Shown: piece by piece, positions 20,627 through 29,487 of the stretch
Position numbering within the stretch: position 1 is the stretch's first letter
Layout of the letters: every line of letters starts with the position of its first letter
Origin: Acidobacteriota bacterium
GTDB lineage: Bacteria; Acidobacteriota; Blastocatellia; Pyrinomonadales; Pyrinomonadaceae
Assembly: GCA_018269005.1 (NCBI GenBank)
Contig: JAFDVK010000034.1
Location: 62,001 to 126,000, forward strand
Length of the DNA stretch: 64,000 nucleotides
Direction: 5' to 3'
Notes under the pieces: generated by a model
Database searches by the model: none
What the model was told of the DNA's origin: nothing
The model's input: the letters and a program-made list of their open reading frames with translations, nothing else
Made by a program: the position numbers and the translations under genes

Positions 20627-21166
20627 CTATCTCCGTATCTCTGACTCCATACGGCCCGCACTCGATTCCGAATAGAAACGACGCGAGTCGTCATAGAGCT
20701 TTTTGCCTGCATCATCCGAACGAGCCTTTAAGCCTTCGGCAAGCAGACGTTTCTTAGCCTCCTCGATCGGAAGCATAATGACGGCTCCGGTCTTCGGATC
20801 TTTCTCGCCGTTCTTTTCCATCGAGTCCCACTGCTTCTTCAATTCTAAATACTCGGCAGCCGGCTGCGTCAACTCCAGATTGATGTGGCCGCTCGGACCT
20901 TCAACCCCGAAGCCCGGTGCGGATTGAAGTCTTGGGCCGTCCGGCAAACGCTCTTTGGTCGAAAGTGCCAGCGGATTCGCCGGGCCTTTTGTCGCATCGC
21001 GATATTCATGCATCTGCGACAAAAAGAACCACATCAGCACCGAGACCAGCACGACCAGGATCGAGAGCCCGCCGACGAAATAGACCACGCCGCGCAGCTG
21101 TATCTCGTTCTCTTCGTACGCCTTATCAAAATCCGCCGGCGTCATTTCCTTTTTCTTGCTCGACAT
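20627..21166 (-). CDS. unknown membrane-anchored protein in the act-cox operon
   Basis: 179 residues from ATG 21166 (an upstream TTG at 21184 is less likely; GGAAGAAG lies before the ATG). A charged cytoplasmic N-terminus is followed by one helix (LRGVVYFVGGLSILVVLVSV, about residues 25-47), and a periplasmic part with SAPGFGVEGPSGHINLELTQ, a Lys/Glu-rich helix and a basic tail. It has no haem or metal motif. Its place between actF and the SCO gene suggests an accessory subunit or assembly factor of ACIII or of the ACIII-caa3 supercomplex. I do not recognise a named family. Confidence 0.75.
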   Translation of the reverse strand: MSSKKKEMTPADFDKAYEENEIQLRGVVYFVGGLSILVVLVSVLMWFFLSQMHEYRDATKGPANPLALSTKERLPDGPRLQSAPGFGVEGPSGHINLELTQPAAEYLELKKQWDSMEKNGEKDPKTGAVIMLPIEEAKKRLLAEGLKARSDDAGKKLYDDSRRFYSESSAGRMESEIRR

Positions 21167-21187
21167 AAGAACTTCTTCCTTCAACGG

Positions 21188-22408
21188 TTAATGGCCGTGG
21201 CCAAACTCGATGGCTTCCTCCAGGTACGGGTCGTTAACAGGAACAAGCGGCTTCTTCGCCAGTTGCCCGAAGAACCACCAAAGCCAAAGTCCGCCTATCG
21301 CGATCGGGGCCGCAAGGTCGAGCCAGTTCACGTAGAACGCACCGGATTCAAGGCCAAGCGAGTTGATACGGGCCGATGGGCCGACCTGCCAAAAGAAATC
21401 AAGTATCCTCATCGCCAAGACGAAGATGGCGATCCCGGCGAGCCATTTCGCATGCCGCTTGAAATCCTGCTGAAGCAGAACAAGGAACGGAAAGGCAAAA
21501 TGCAGAAAGATGAGCGATGCTCCGATCCACGCCCAACCGCCTTTTGTTCTCGGGATGTAGTAGGCCGTTTCCTCGGGAATATTACCGGACCAAACGACGA
21601 GGTATTGAGCGAAGCTGAAGTACGCCCAGACCATCACCAAGGCAAGAATGAGTTTGCCAAGATCGTGAAAATGCCTCTTGCCGAGGATCTTTTTCATCGG
21701 CTCTTGATCGATCAGCCCTGCCAAGACCGCGACCATGAAACACAGACAGCTCAACGCCCAACCCACCACATACAGCAGTCCCCAGATAGTCGAGAACCAA
21801 TGCGGATCAAGAGAAAGCACCCAATCGACCGACGCGAACGTGACAACGAGACAATAGATCACTAGCGTTGGCCCCGAGAACCTCGACATTTTCTCGAGCA
21901 GCTTCGACGAATCATCGAACGAGGTTGATTCATCTTGACCCGCAGACCACTTGTTCAAAAGATAGGCCATCACCGAAAAGAGGCCGAGGAAAATAAACCC
22001 GCGAAGTATCCAGGCCCACGGCGTCATAAAGATGCCGCGTTGAGCCATCACGGGGTCGGTGGCGGGAAGATGCGTCCACTCATAAACCTGATGCGTTGCA
22101 ACGCCATAGGCGATGGGCAGGAAGAGAAGGATGACAAGCGGCAGAGTCCGCGTGCCCGCTTCGAGCGGCCGGCGAAGCACCACACCCCACGCACCCCCGG
22201 TCAAATATTGGAGCATCAAGAGTCCAAGCGAACCGATCGCTATGCCGCCCCAAAAGACAAAACCGAGTATCCAAGACCTCAGGCCTTGTTCGACGTTAAA
22301 GTATGTGCCGATCACCCAAGCTATCAGGGCGATCGCGCCGATGCCGAGCGAAACGGCTCCCCAACGACTCAAGCACTCCGGGGCACGATAATTCTGAGCG
22401 TCCGCCAT
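21188..22408 (-). CDS. actF: alternative complex III membrane subunit ActF
   Basis: 406 residues, about ten membrane helices, NrfD/PsrC-like family (shorter relative of ActC). Segments include LGIGAIALIAWVIGTYFNVE, GLLMLQYLTGGAWGVVLRRP, LVIYCLVVTFASVDWVLSLD with PHWFSTIWG, and LALVMVWAYFSFAQYLVVWS. Part of the quinol-oxidising membrane domain of ACIII. It overlaps the actE stop by one base. Confidence 0.93.
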   Translation of the reverse strand: MADAQNYRAPECLSRWGAVSLGIGAIALIAWVIGTYFNVEQGLRSWILGFVFWGGIAIGSLGLLMLQYLTGGAWGVVLRRPLEAGTRTLPLVILLFLPIAYGVATHQVYEWTHLPATDPVMAQRGIFMTPWAWILRGFIFLGLFSVMAYLLNKWSAGQDESTSFDDSSKLLEKMSRFSGPTLVIYCLVVTFASVDWVLSLDPHWFSTIWGLLYVVGWALSCLCFMVAVLAGLIDQEPMKKILGKRHFHDLGKLILALVMVWAYFSFAQYLVVWSGNIPEETAYYIPRTKGGWAWIGASLIFLHFAFPFLVLLQQDFKRHAKWLAGIAIFVLAMRILDFFWQVGPSARINSLGLESGAFYVNWLDLAAPIAIGGLWLWWFFGQLAKKPLVPVNDPYLEEAIEFGHGH

Positions 22409-23151
22409 TACCTCGTGCCTCCTCGATTGGTCGCGGCATTCGCTGCCGGAATTTCAGGCTTCGCGGGAACGGGCGCGCCCGTATTTGAATTTGCAGTTGA
22501 AGTCATCTTCAGATTCGAATCAGGATTACGGCTCAACTGGAGCGTTCGTATGTATGCTACGATCGCCCAGCGGTCCGCCGCCTGCACCTGATAACCGTAT
22601 GGGTTCATTTTGCCCCATCCGTTCGTGATAACGTCGAAGAAATGTCCGACAGGAGCGTTTCTCAGACGGTCATCGTGATATGTCGGCGGTTGTGGAAATC
22701 CGCGTCGGACGACCATGCCGTCACCGTCGCCGAACTGGCCGTGGCACACCATACAGTAGATCTTATAGCGGTCCTCGCCGCGATCGATAAGTTCTTTTGT
22801 GACCGGAAGCGGAAATTCGGTGATCGCATTCGGAAAACTTGCCACCACGGTATTTCCATTCGCATCCGTCGAGGTCGCCGCCTGAGCGTTCGGGTCCGGA
22901 TTGTCGATCTTGCCGGTAAAGAAGGCCTTGTTGTCCTCTAGATGGCCGCGTGCGACCGTTCCTTCCGGATAGTCTCTTGAAGATCTGCCGTCTGAAAAGA
23001 AATCGCTCTTTTCGTATGCGTCATACCGCGGCTGATCCTGCATATCCGAGCGGACACCGCAAGCCTCGGTAAGAAGCAGGCCGCAGACCGCCGCAAGAAT
23101 AAGCGCAAACCGCAGATAAAGCCGTCTTTCGTTTCGTTTATTCAGGGACAT
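22408..23151 (-). CDS. actE: alternative complex III monohaem cytochrome c subunit ActE
   Basis: 247 residues from ATG 23151. Signal with a lipobox-like end (LLLTEACGVRS), then a soluble part with a single haem-binding motif, YCMVCHGQFGDGDGM, and a likely Met axial ligand in WGKMNPYGYQVQ. The segment FSDGRSSRDYPEGTVARGHL is typical of ActE. It passes electrons between the complex and the downstream acceptor. The start overlaps the actD end by 14 bases. A frame beginning at 23220 is a less likely start because it puts 23 residues before the signal peptide. Confidence 0.93.
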   Translation of the reverse strand: MSLNKRNERRLYLRFALILAAVCGLLLTEACGVRSDMQDQPRYDAYEKSDFFSDGRSSRDYPEGTVARGHLEDNKAFFTGKIDNPDPNAQAATSTDANGNTVVASFPNAITEFPLPVTKELIDRGEDRYKIYCMVCHGQFGDGDGMVVRRGFPQPPTYHDDRLRNAPVGHFFDVITNGWGKMNPYGYQVQAADRWAIVAYIRTLQLSRNPDSNLKMTSTANSNTGAPVPAKPEIPAANAATNRGGTR

Positions 23152-23677
23152 CAAAGACCTCCTGCGGCGAAAGACTGTCCATAAAGGCTCGGACCTTCTC
23201 GTAGTCATAAAGCGGGTCACTGGATTCGATCAGCAGGAAGAATTTCTCTCTTGACGCCAAAGCGAATCGCGGAATATTGAAAACCGGGTGATAGGGTGAT
23301 GGAAGTCCGTTCAAGAACAGCATCCCAAAAACGGCCGTGAACGCCGCAAAAAGGATCGTCAGCTCAAACATCGGCGGAATGAACGCCGGAAGGCTGAAAT
23401 GGCCGCGGCCGCCAACGATGATCGGATAATCGATGACGTGAACAAAATAGACCAGGCCGAGAGCCGTCAAGAGGCCCGTTATTCCGCCCGTCAGAATCAA
23501 ATAGGGCAGCACACTGCGTTTAATGCCAAGGGCCTCATCAATATCATGCAGCGGGAACGGCGAAAAGCCGTCCGTTTTTGTATATCCGGCATCACGGACC
23601 TTGACCGCTGCATCGACCAACTGGGTCGGCGTGTCAAATTCCGCCATTATTCCGTAGATATTCTCGCTCATACTCAA
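23138..23677 (-). CDS. actD: alternative complex III subunit ActD (DUF3341)
   Basis: 179 residues with two helices (SVLPYLILTGGITGLLTALG and PPMFELTILFAAFTAVFGML) and the DUF3341 pattern IYGIMAEFDTPTQLVDAAVK, TDGFSPFPLHDIDEALG, and LPSPYHPVFNIPRF. A membrane subunit of ACIII of unclear catalytic role. It lies between actC and actE in the usual order. Confidence 0.93.
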   Translation of the reverse strand: MSMSENIYGIMAEFDTPTQLVDAAVKVRDAGYTKTDGFSPFPLHDIDEALGIKRSVLPYLILTGGITGLLTALGLVYFVHVIDYPIIVGGRGHFSLPAFIPPMFELTILFAAFTAVFGMLFLNGLPSPYHPVFNIPRFALASREKFFLLIESSDPLYDYEKVRAFMDSLSPQEVFDVPE

Positions 23678-23719
23678 AAAATAATCGTCGCTAAGCCAAC
23701 TTTCTAAGAACTCCCTATC

Positions 23720-25162
23720 TTAACTGTTCGGCGGATCCGTCTTGTCGTACGTGTATTCGATCTCGAGCACATTCTCGTCAAAATCCTGCGGCCGGCCATG
23801 AACATTCGCCTGCGGCAGCAGCGTCCTGACCTCAAAGATCGAGATGATCGGCAGGAATCGCACGAACAGGAAGAACAGGCAGAAGAAAAATCCTAGAGTA
23901 CCGACGAACATCGACCAGTCCCAGATCGTCGGCGAATACATCGCCCAAGACGAAGGCAGGAAGTCTCTCTGGATACTCGTCACAATGATGACGAAACGTT
24001 CGAGCCACATTCCAATGCTGACGATGATCGAAATGATAAAGAGCCAGAACTCGCTTTCGCGGAATCGCTTGAACCAAAGGAACTGCGGCGATATCACATT
24101 GCAGAACATCAGCATCCAGTAGAACGCCCAATATGGACCTTCCCAGATGCGGTTCTTGATCATGAACCACTCATACTGCGAACCGCTGTACCAGCCGAAG
24201 AACGCCTCCATAATGTAGGAGTAGCCGACGATCAGGCCCGTCGCCAGCATCACCTTGCCCATCAAGATCAAGTGGGTCTTGGTGACAAAGTCCTTCATGT
24301 TGTAAAGGTGCCGAAGCGGTATCGCCAATAGCAGCACCATTGCAAAACCGGCGTAAATCGCACCGGCGACAAAGTACGGCGGAAAGAATGTCGCGTGCCA
24401 GCCGGGAATCTGCGAAACCGAGAAGTCCAAGGACACGACCGAGTGCACCGAAAGCACAAGAGGCGTCGATATGCCCGCAAGTATCAGATATGCAAGCTCA
24501 TATCGATGCCAGTGTCGTGCACTTCCGCGCCAACCCCATGAGAAGATCGCATAGACCTTCTTGAAATACTTGTTCTTAGCACGATCACGCAGCGTCGCAA
24601 GGTCAGGGATCAAGCCCACATACCAGAACAACAGCGAGACGGTCGCATAAGTAGATACCGCGAAAACGTCCCACATCAACGGACTGCGAAACTGGGGCCA
24701 AATGCCCATCGTGTTCGGATACGGGAACAACCAGTAGGCAAGCCAAGGGCGGCCAGTGTGGAATACCGGATAAAGGCCCGCGCAGGCAACCGCGAAGAGC
24801 GTCATCGCTTCGGCAAAGCGATTGATCGAAGTTCGCCATTTCTGGTTCAAAAGCAGCAAGATCGCGGAGATCAGAGTACCGGCGTGGCCGATACCGATCC
24901 ACCAAACGAAGTTGATGATCGGGAATGCCCAGCCGACCGGTTGGTTCGTACCCCAAATGCCGATACCCTTGGTCACGAGATAAATTATCGTGACCATCAG
25001 GAGCTGCGCTACAAGGAAGGCTATCGCGAAGCCGATGAACCAATGGAACGGCGTCCGTTTTTTGAGAGTAAGATCGCCTATCCGGTCACTGACGGTTCCG
25101 AAGTCGTGATCGCCTTCGACCATCGCCGGGTGCAGCTTTCGTTCTTCTATCGCATCCTGCAT
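23720..25162 (-). CDS. actC: alternative complex III membrane subunit ActC (NrfD/PsrC family)
   Basis: 480 residues, ten predicted helices. Family stretches: GWAFPIINFVWWIGIGHAGT, ILLLLNQKWRTSINRFAEAM, GLYPVFHTGRPWLAYWLFPY, RHWHRYELAYLILAGISTPL, and VSLDFSVSQIPGWHATFFPP. It forms the quinol site and likely proton path of ACIII with ActB on its periplasmic face. Standard position directly after actB. Confidence 0.96.
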   Translation of the reverse strand: MQDAIEERKLHPAMVEGDHDFGTVSDRIGDLTLKKRTPFHWFIGFAIAFLVAQLLMVTIIYLVTKGIGIWGTNQPVGWAFPIINFVWWIGIGHAGTLISAILLLLNQKWRTSINRFAEAMTLFAVACAGLYPVFHTGRPWLAYWLFPYPNTMGIWPQFRSPLMWDVFAVSTYATVSLLFWYVGLIPDLATLRDRAKNKYFKKVYAIFSWGWRGSARHWHRYELAYLILAGISTPLVLSVHSVVSLDFSVSQIPGWHATFFPPYFVAGAIYAGFAMVLLLAIPLRHLYNMKDFVTKTHLILMGKVMLATGLIVGYSYIMEAFFGWYSGSQYEWFMIKNRIWEGPYWAFYWMLMFCNVISPQFLWFKRFRESEFWLFIISIIVSIGMWLERFVIIVTSIQRDFLPSSWAMYSPTIWDWSMFVGTLGFFFCLFFLFVRFLPIISIFEVRTLLPQANVHGRPQDFDENVLEIEYTYDKTDPPNS

Positions 25163-25186
25163 AGATTTCTCGCAACTAGAGTATGC

Positions 25187-28100
25187 CTAGTGAGCGTCGC
25201 CTCCGGTATTCTGCTCCTTCGCAGGTTTCTCATTTGCCGGGAAGACCGGCGCCTTGTAATCAGGCATTTCGGTATTAAAGTTCTTCAGACCGGCAAGGTA
25301 CGTCGTCCTAGGCTGCGTATTAAGCTCGTTCAGGAGGTTGTAGTTGCGGTGGTCCTGTTTGGTCTTTGCGACGGCACTTTCCGCATCGTGCATATCACCG
25401 AACGTGATCGCGTTCGTCGGGCAGACCGACTGGCAAGCCGTCATGATCTCGCCATCACGGATCGCACGGCCGTCTTTCTCGGATGCGATGCGGGCCGCCG
25501 CGATCCTCTGAGTGCAATAGTTGCACTTCTCCATCACACCGCGGCTTCTTATCGTAACTTCAGGATTTCGCATCAGCTTATACTGAGGCGTGTCCCAATC
25601 CTGATAAAGCATAAAGTTGAAGCGCCGGACCTTGTAAGGGCAGTTGTTCGAACAATAACGCGTTCCGACGCAGCGGTTATACGTCATATCGTTCAGACCT
25701 TCGGCACTGTGTGCGGTCGCGTGAACCGGACAAACGACCTCGCAAGGTGCCTGTTCGCACTGCTGACACAGGACCGGTTGGAAATGCGGCCCTTCGGGAG
25801 CGTTGATATCATCACCGCCGTAATAGGCGTCGATCCGCATCCAATGCATCATACGGTGCCGCCCGACCTGTTCTTTACCGACGACCGGAATATTGTTCTC
25901 GGATTGGCAGGCGATCACGCAGGCATTGCAGCCAACGCAAGAGTTCAGATCGACCGTCATTCCCCACTTATGATTCTTCGCATAAGTGGCCTGATGCTCC
26001 TCATACGGGAACATCGACATATCGATCTCGTTATGCTGATGACCTGCCTTGATCTCTTCTTCGAGGTGATTAAAATCCCACGATCGCAGCAGGTCGCGGC
26101 CTTCCATATTGAAATGCGTCTGCGTCGAAGAGACCTCTTCCCGCGAGCCCAACGCCTTAAGAGAACCAAAGCCTGCGTCGAGAGCATCCGAACGCCTTAC
26201 GTTGAACACGTTGTAGCCGATATTCGACCCGACGTTGCCGGCCCGCGTGCGTCCATATCCCATATGGAGCGTGATCGTATCGTCGGGCTGTCCCGGCGAG
26301 ATCCACATCGCAACCGGTTCGGAAACTTCCGCACCCTGATAGGTAATGCGAACCTGATCTGAAAAGAGGTTACCGCCCTTTGTATTAAAGAACGTTACGC
26401 CTTCGGAAGCGCCGGCCTGCTCGCGCACATCGCGCGATTGGTTGATACCGAGTTTCTCAGCCGTCTTCGGACTGATCAGGCCAACGTTCGTCCACGTAAC
26501 CTTATTGAGCGGATTCGGAAGCTCCTGAAGCCAGCCGTTATTTGTAAAACGGCCGTCATAGACCGACGGGTCAGGCCTTATCGAGATCTCAAGTTCTCCG
26601 GAGCCGCTGACGGCTTGAGCGGGCTGGGAAAGGAACCCGGCACTCGCTGTGACCGATCTCAGAGCGGCCGCGGTGTTCGGGATGAGTCCGTCGTGAACGG
26701 CCTTTCTCCAGTTATCCTCAAATGTCTTGCCGCCCGCCGGAGGTACGGATGCAGCAGGAGAGGCCGCAGGTTTCGCTTCCGGAGCCGGCGAAGCCTTTGC
26801 GGCCGAAACAGGAGCAACCGAAGCCTTCTCCCCGGCATTGATGGTCGGTTCCGAAGGCGCCGCCGCAGGTGCGGCCTTGGCGTTTGCAGCAGGGGTGATC
26901 CCGGTCTTTTGCCAATAGGCCTTGACGATATCGAGATCCTTCTTGTCGAAATTCTCCTTAAAGAATAGCTGCACTAACTCATGAACACTGTGTCCGTCGT
27001 AGATCGGTGTGATCAGCGGTTGAATGATGCTTGCAGTACCGTCATAGGCCCTCGCATCGCCCCACGATTCGAGATAATGCTTCGATGGAACATGCCAATG
27101 GCAATACACTGCCGTCTCGTCCGAGTAAAGCCCAAGATGAGCGCGGAATGGGATCTTATCCATCCTTGCGGCATCCAGTTTCAGGTCCGCAGGCGTGTTA
27201 TACATCGGGTTGCCATCGATGATAACGAGCATCTTGACTTTCCCGGCGTCAATATCAGCGATAAGTTCACGATATTGGTCAAGCTGAGAGCGTTCGCTGT
27301 TCGGCGCAAAGGGCTCGGTATAGACAACGGTCTGTCCGACGTTGCCGAGCGTCGCGTTCATCAGGTGAGCAAGAGCGTGTACGACCGGCGGCTGATTATC
27401 CCCTACAACGACCAGAGAACGGCCCTTCGCTGACTGTAGATCCTTGGCCATCGCGGCGATCCAGGCCGCATTGTCGGTGTAGGTCGAACTCACGCCAGCA
27501 ACGCCAACCGCCTTTGCGATCGCCTTTGCGGCTTCGGCCATTTGGCTTGGCTTGATGGCGAGTCGGTGATCGGCCTTTGCTCCTGTGATCGTGATCGTCG
27601 TTTCGAGGACATAAAGGCGGTTGACCTCCTTTTTATCCTCGGAGAAATGGCGTCCTTTCGCAAAATCGTTCGTATAAGCAACGTTAAAGTGTGAAAGGAA
27701 ATCGTTGTCGAGTGAAAGGATGCGGTCAGCCTTGTCGAACTTGTATATCGGCTGCGCGGCCGAACCGAATGCCGCACGCGCTCCGTTCATCGCGTTATCG
27801 CTGTTGATCGGCTCGTACTGGACCAGCTTTGCGTTCGGCAGCTCGGCCTTTAGGCTGTTGAACTGATCGATAAGCGTCGGCGAAGTGATGGTCTCGGTCA
27901 GGAACCGGATGCCTGCGCCGCCGTCTGTACGATTATCTTCGATCTTGGCCCGCAGGTCGGTCGAAAATGCTTGCCAGGTCTTCGGGTCGCCGCGAAACAC
28001 AACCTCTTTGGAGCGGTCCGGGTCAAACATTCCGAGCACAGAGGCCTGTGCAAGGATGTCGGTCGTCCCGCGGCTCCCCGGATGATCCGGGTTGCCTTCT

Positions 28101-28486
28101 ACCTTTATCGGACGGCCGTCGTAAGATTTTGCGAGCAGCCCGACAGCGACGCCACCAAGTGACATCGCGGTCGCAAAGTAATTGGATTTGCCGGGAAGAA
28201 GCCCCATCTGGGAGTTCACGTAAGGGACGATCTTCTCGGTCGGCTGAATGACGCATCCCGTAAGGCCGGCAAGGGCCAGCGATGCTCCCATAACCTTGAC
28301 AAAGTTTCGCCGGCTGAGCGAACTGTCCCATTCTTCGATCTCGTGCGGATATTCGCGCGAGACGAATTCTTTGAATTCCGGCGTATCGGCGTATTCCTCA
28401 AGACTGCGCCAATATTCTTTTCCGTTCTGCGACAAGATGCGGTCGCGGAGCAAAGCGAAATTTATTTTGCTGTCAGGACTGGGCAT
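25187..28486 (-). CDS. actB: alternative complex III Fe-S subunit ActB
   Basis: 1099 residues. An atypical twin-arginine signal (SRRNFVKVMGASLALAGLTG, about 54-74) precedes a molybdopterin-oxidoreductase-like domain (about 75-520) and a C-terminal four-cluster ferredoxin domain (about 820-1060: SCVGCNACVIACQSENN, LCQQCEQAPCEVVCP, NRCVGTRYCSNNCPY, KCNYCTQRIA and CQSVCP). ActB proteins are known to carry 3Fe-4S and 4Fe-4S clusters but no Mo cofactor. An Ala/Pro-rich linker at about 532-590 is unusual. It passes electrons from quinol to the haem subunits. Confidence 0.96.
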   Translation of the reverse strand: MPSPDSKINFALLRDRILSQNGKEYWRSLEEYADTPEFKEFVSREYPHEIEEWDSSLSRRNFVKVMGASLALAGLTGCVIQPTEKIVPYVNSQMGLLPGKSNYFATAMSLGGVAVGLLAKSYDGRPIKVEGNPDHPGSRGTTDILAQASVLGMFDPDRSKEVVFRGDPKTWQAFSTDLRAKIEDNRTDGGAGIRFLTETITSPTLIDQFNSLKAELPNAKLVQYEPINSDNAMNGARAAFGSAAQPIYKFDKADRILSLDNDFLSHFNVAYTNDFAKGRHFSEDKKEVNRLYVLETTITITGAKADHRLAIKPSQMAEAAKAIAKAVGVAGVSSTYTDNAAWIAAMAKDLQSAKGRSLVVVGDNQPPVVHALAHLMNATLGNVGQTVVYTEPFAPNSERSQLDQYRELIADIDAGKVKMLVIIDGNPMYNTPADLKLDAARMDKIPFRAHLGLYSDETAVYCHWHVPSKHYLESWGDARAYDGTASIIQPLITPIYDGHSVHELVQLFFKENFDKKDLDIVKAYWQKTGITPAANAKAAPAAAPSEPTINAGEKASVAPVSAAKASPAPEAKPAASPAASVPPAGGKTFEDNWRKAVHDGLIPNTAAALRSVTASAGFLSQPAQAVSGSGELEISIRPDPSVYDGRFTNNGWLQELPNPLNKVTWTNVGLISPKTAEKLGINQSRDVREQAGASEGVTFFNTKGGNLFSDQVRITYQGAEVSEPVAMWISPGQPDDTITLHMGYGRTRAGNVGSNIGYNVFNVRRSDALDAGFGSLKALGSREEVSSTQTHFNMEGRDLLRSWDFNHLEEEIKAGHQHNEIDMSMFPYEEHQATYAKNHKWGMTVDLNSCVGCNACVIACQSENNIPVVGKEQVGRHRMMHWMRIDAYYGGDDINAPEGPHFQPVLCQQCEQAPCEVVCPVHATAHSAEGLNDMTYNRCVGTRYCSNNCPYKVRRFNFMLYQDWDTPQYKLMRNPEVTIRSRGVMEKCNYCTQRIAAARIASEKDGRAIRDGEIMTACQSVCPTNAITFGDMHDAESAVAKTKQDHRNYNLLNELNTQPRTTYLAGLKNFNTEMPDYKAPVFPANEKPAKEQNTGGDAH

Positions 28487-28550
28487 TTTTTTGCTTATTC
28501 CTTAAAACTTTTGCCGCCCTAAATGTGCACTTGGGCGAGAATCCAAATTC

Positions 28551-29210
28551 TTATCGGTGGCATGTCGAGCAGCTCGTAAGCATCTCTCGACTGCGGATCT
28601 TATAATCGACCTTCAACTGATCACGTGTCGCTTGGTCGGTGTCGTCCGGGCGATAGGCCATATTGAAGACCTCGGACTTCGGCCGAATGAACTTTTCAGG
28701 TTCGCGATGGCATTGGATACACCATTCCATCTGGAGCGTATTTTCCTCATAAACCGTCGGCATCTTATCGACCGGCCCGTGACACGTTGAACAGCCAACG
28801 CCTTTTGCGATATGGATACTGTGGTTGAAATATACGTACTCAGGAAGGTCGTGAACGCGATTCCATTGGATCGGCTTGTTGTCGCGGAAACTTGCTCGGA
28901 TCGGCTCCAGATATGGTGCATCAGCCCAAAGTTGGCTGTGACAGTTCATACACGTTTGGGTCGATGGCATGCCGGCAGAAGCCGTCGTCTCGACCGTCTG
29001 ATGACAATAGCGGCAATCAATGCCGTCATCACCAACGTGGTGCTTATGAGAGAACTGCACTGGTTGCTGGATCTCGAGATACTGTCCTGTTAGGTAAGAC
29101 GATCTCGCGAGCTGTGTCCAGGCGTAAAAGCCCACGCCCGCCAGCAGCACGACAGTCACCATGCTGATCTTCGCAATGTTATTGGCGCTCTTTCTAAAGA
29201 TCTGTGCCAT
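28551..29210 (-). CDS. actA: alternative complex III pentahaem cytochrome c ActA
   Basis: 219 residues. An N-terminal helix (ISMVTVVLLAGVGFYAWTQL) anchors the protein. Five CxxCH motifs are present: CRYCH, CMNCH, CSTCH, CIQCH and CSTCH. The segment QPVQFSHKHHVGDDGIDCRY is typical of ActA and of class III multihaem cytochromes. It is the first gene of the operon and the electron exit of ACIII together with ActE. Confidence 0.96.
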   Translation of the reverse strand: MAQIFRKSANNIAKISMVTVVLLAGVGFYAWTQLARSSYLTGQYLEIQQPVQFSHKHHVGDDGIDCRYCHQTVETTASAGMPSTQTCMNCHSQLWADAPYLEPIRASFRDNKPIQWNRVHDLPEYVYFNHSIHIAKGVGCSTCHGPVDKMPTVYEENTLQMEWCIQCHREPEKFIRPKSEVFNMAYRPDDTDQATRDQLKVDYKIRSREMLTSCSTCHR

Positions 29211-29487
29211 CTTAAAACTCGTTCATCCTCGATCGGTGGTGTGAACTTTCGCCCCGATCAAGTGGAATTTTTCGCAAGCAATGAATTAAGCAGGAATCTG
29301 CTCTGCAATTGACTGCGCTAGGTTAATTTTTTTTGCGAGCCGTAAAGCTAGGACAAGTTTACTAAATCCCTTAGATTCTGCAAATTGCACACGGCTCAAA
29401 GTATGCCTCAGCTATCCCGATGTGTAAATCCGAGCGTAAATTAGTTTTTTGTGATAATCAAATCAATTCGATGAATCAATCGTAAAA
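29211..29487. other. AT-rich leader region of the act-cox operon
   Basis: 277 bases without a gene, upstream of actA and downstream of the M48 gene. It is clearly richer in A+T than the genes. It must hold the operon promoter, but I see several weak candidates on the minus strand and none that stands out. A small inverted repeat, AGCAG-gaat-CTGCT, lies at 29289-29302. Confidence 0.4.

Noticed and set aside
24758..26362. Plus-strand open frame of 534 codons
   Set aside because: Lies antisense across actC and actB, both unmistakable. The translation has the Arg/His/Ile bias of a complementary frame.
25187..28486. Catalytic molybdenum enzyme (formate dehydrogenase or polysulfide reductase type)
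   Set aside because: Gene order actA-F and the four-cluster arrangement identify ActB of ACIII, which is known not to bind Mo cofactor.
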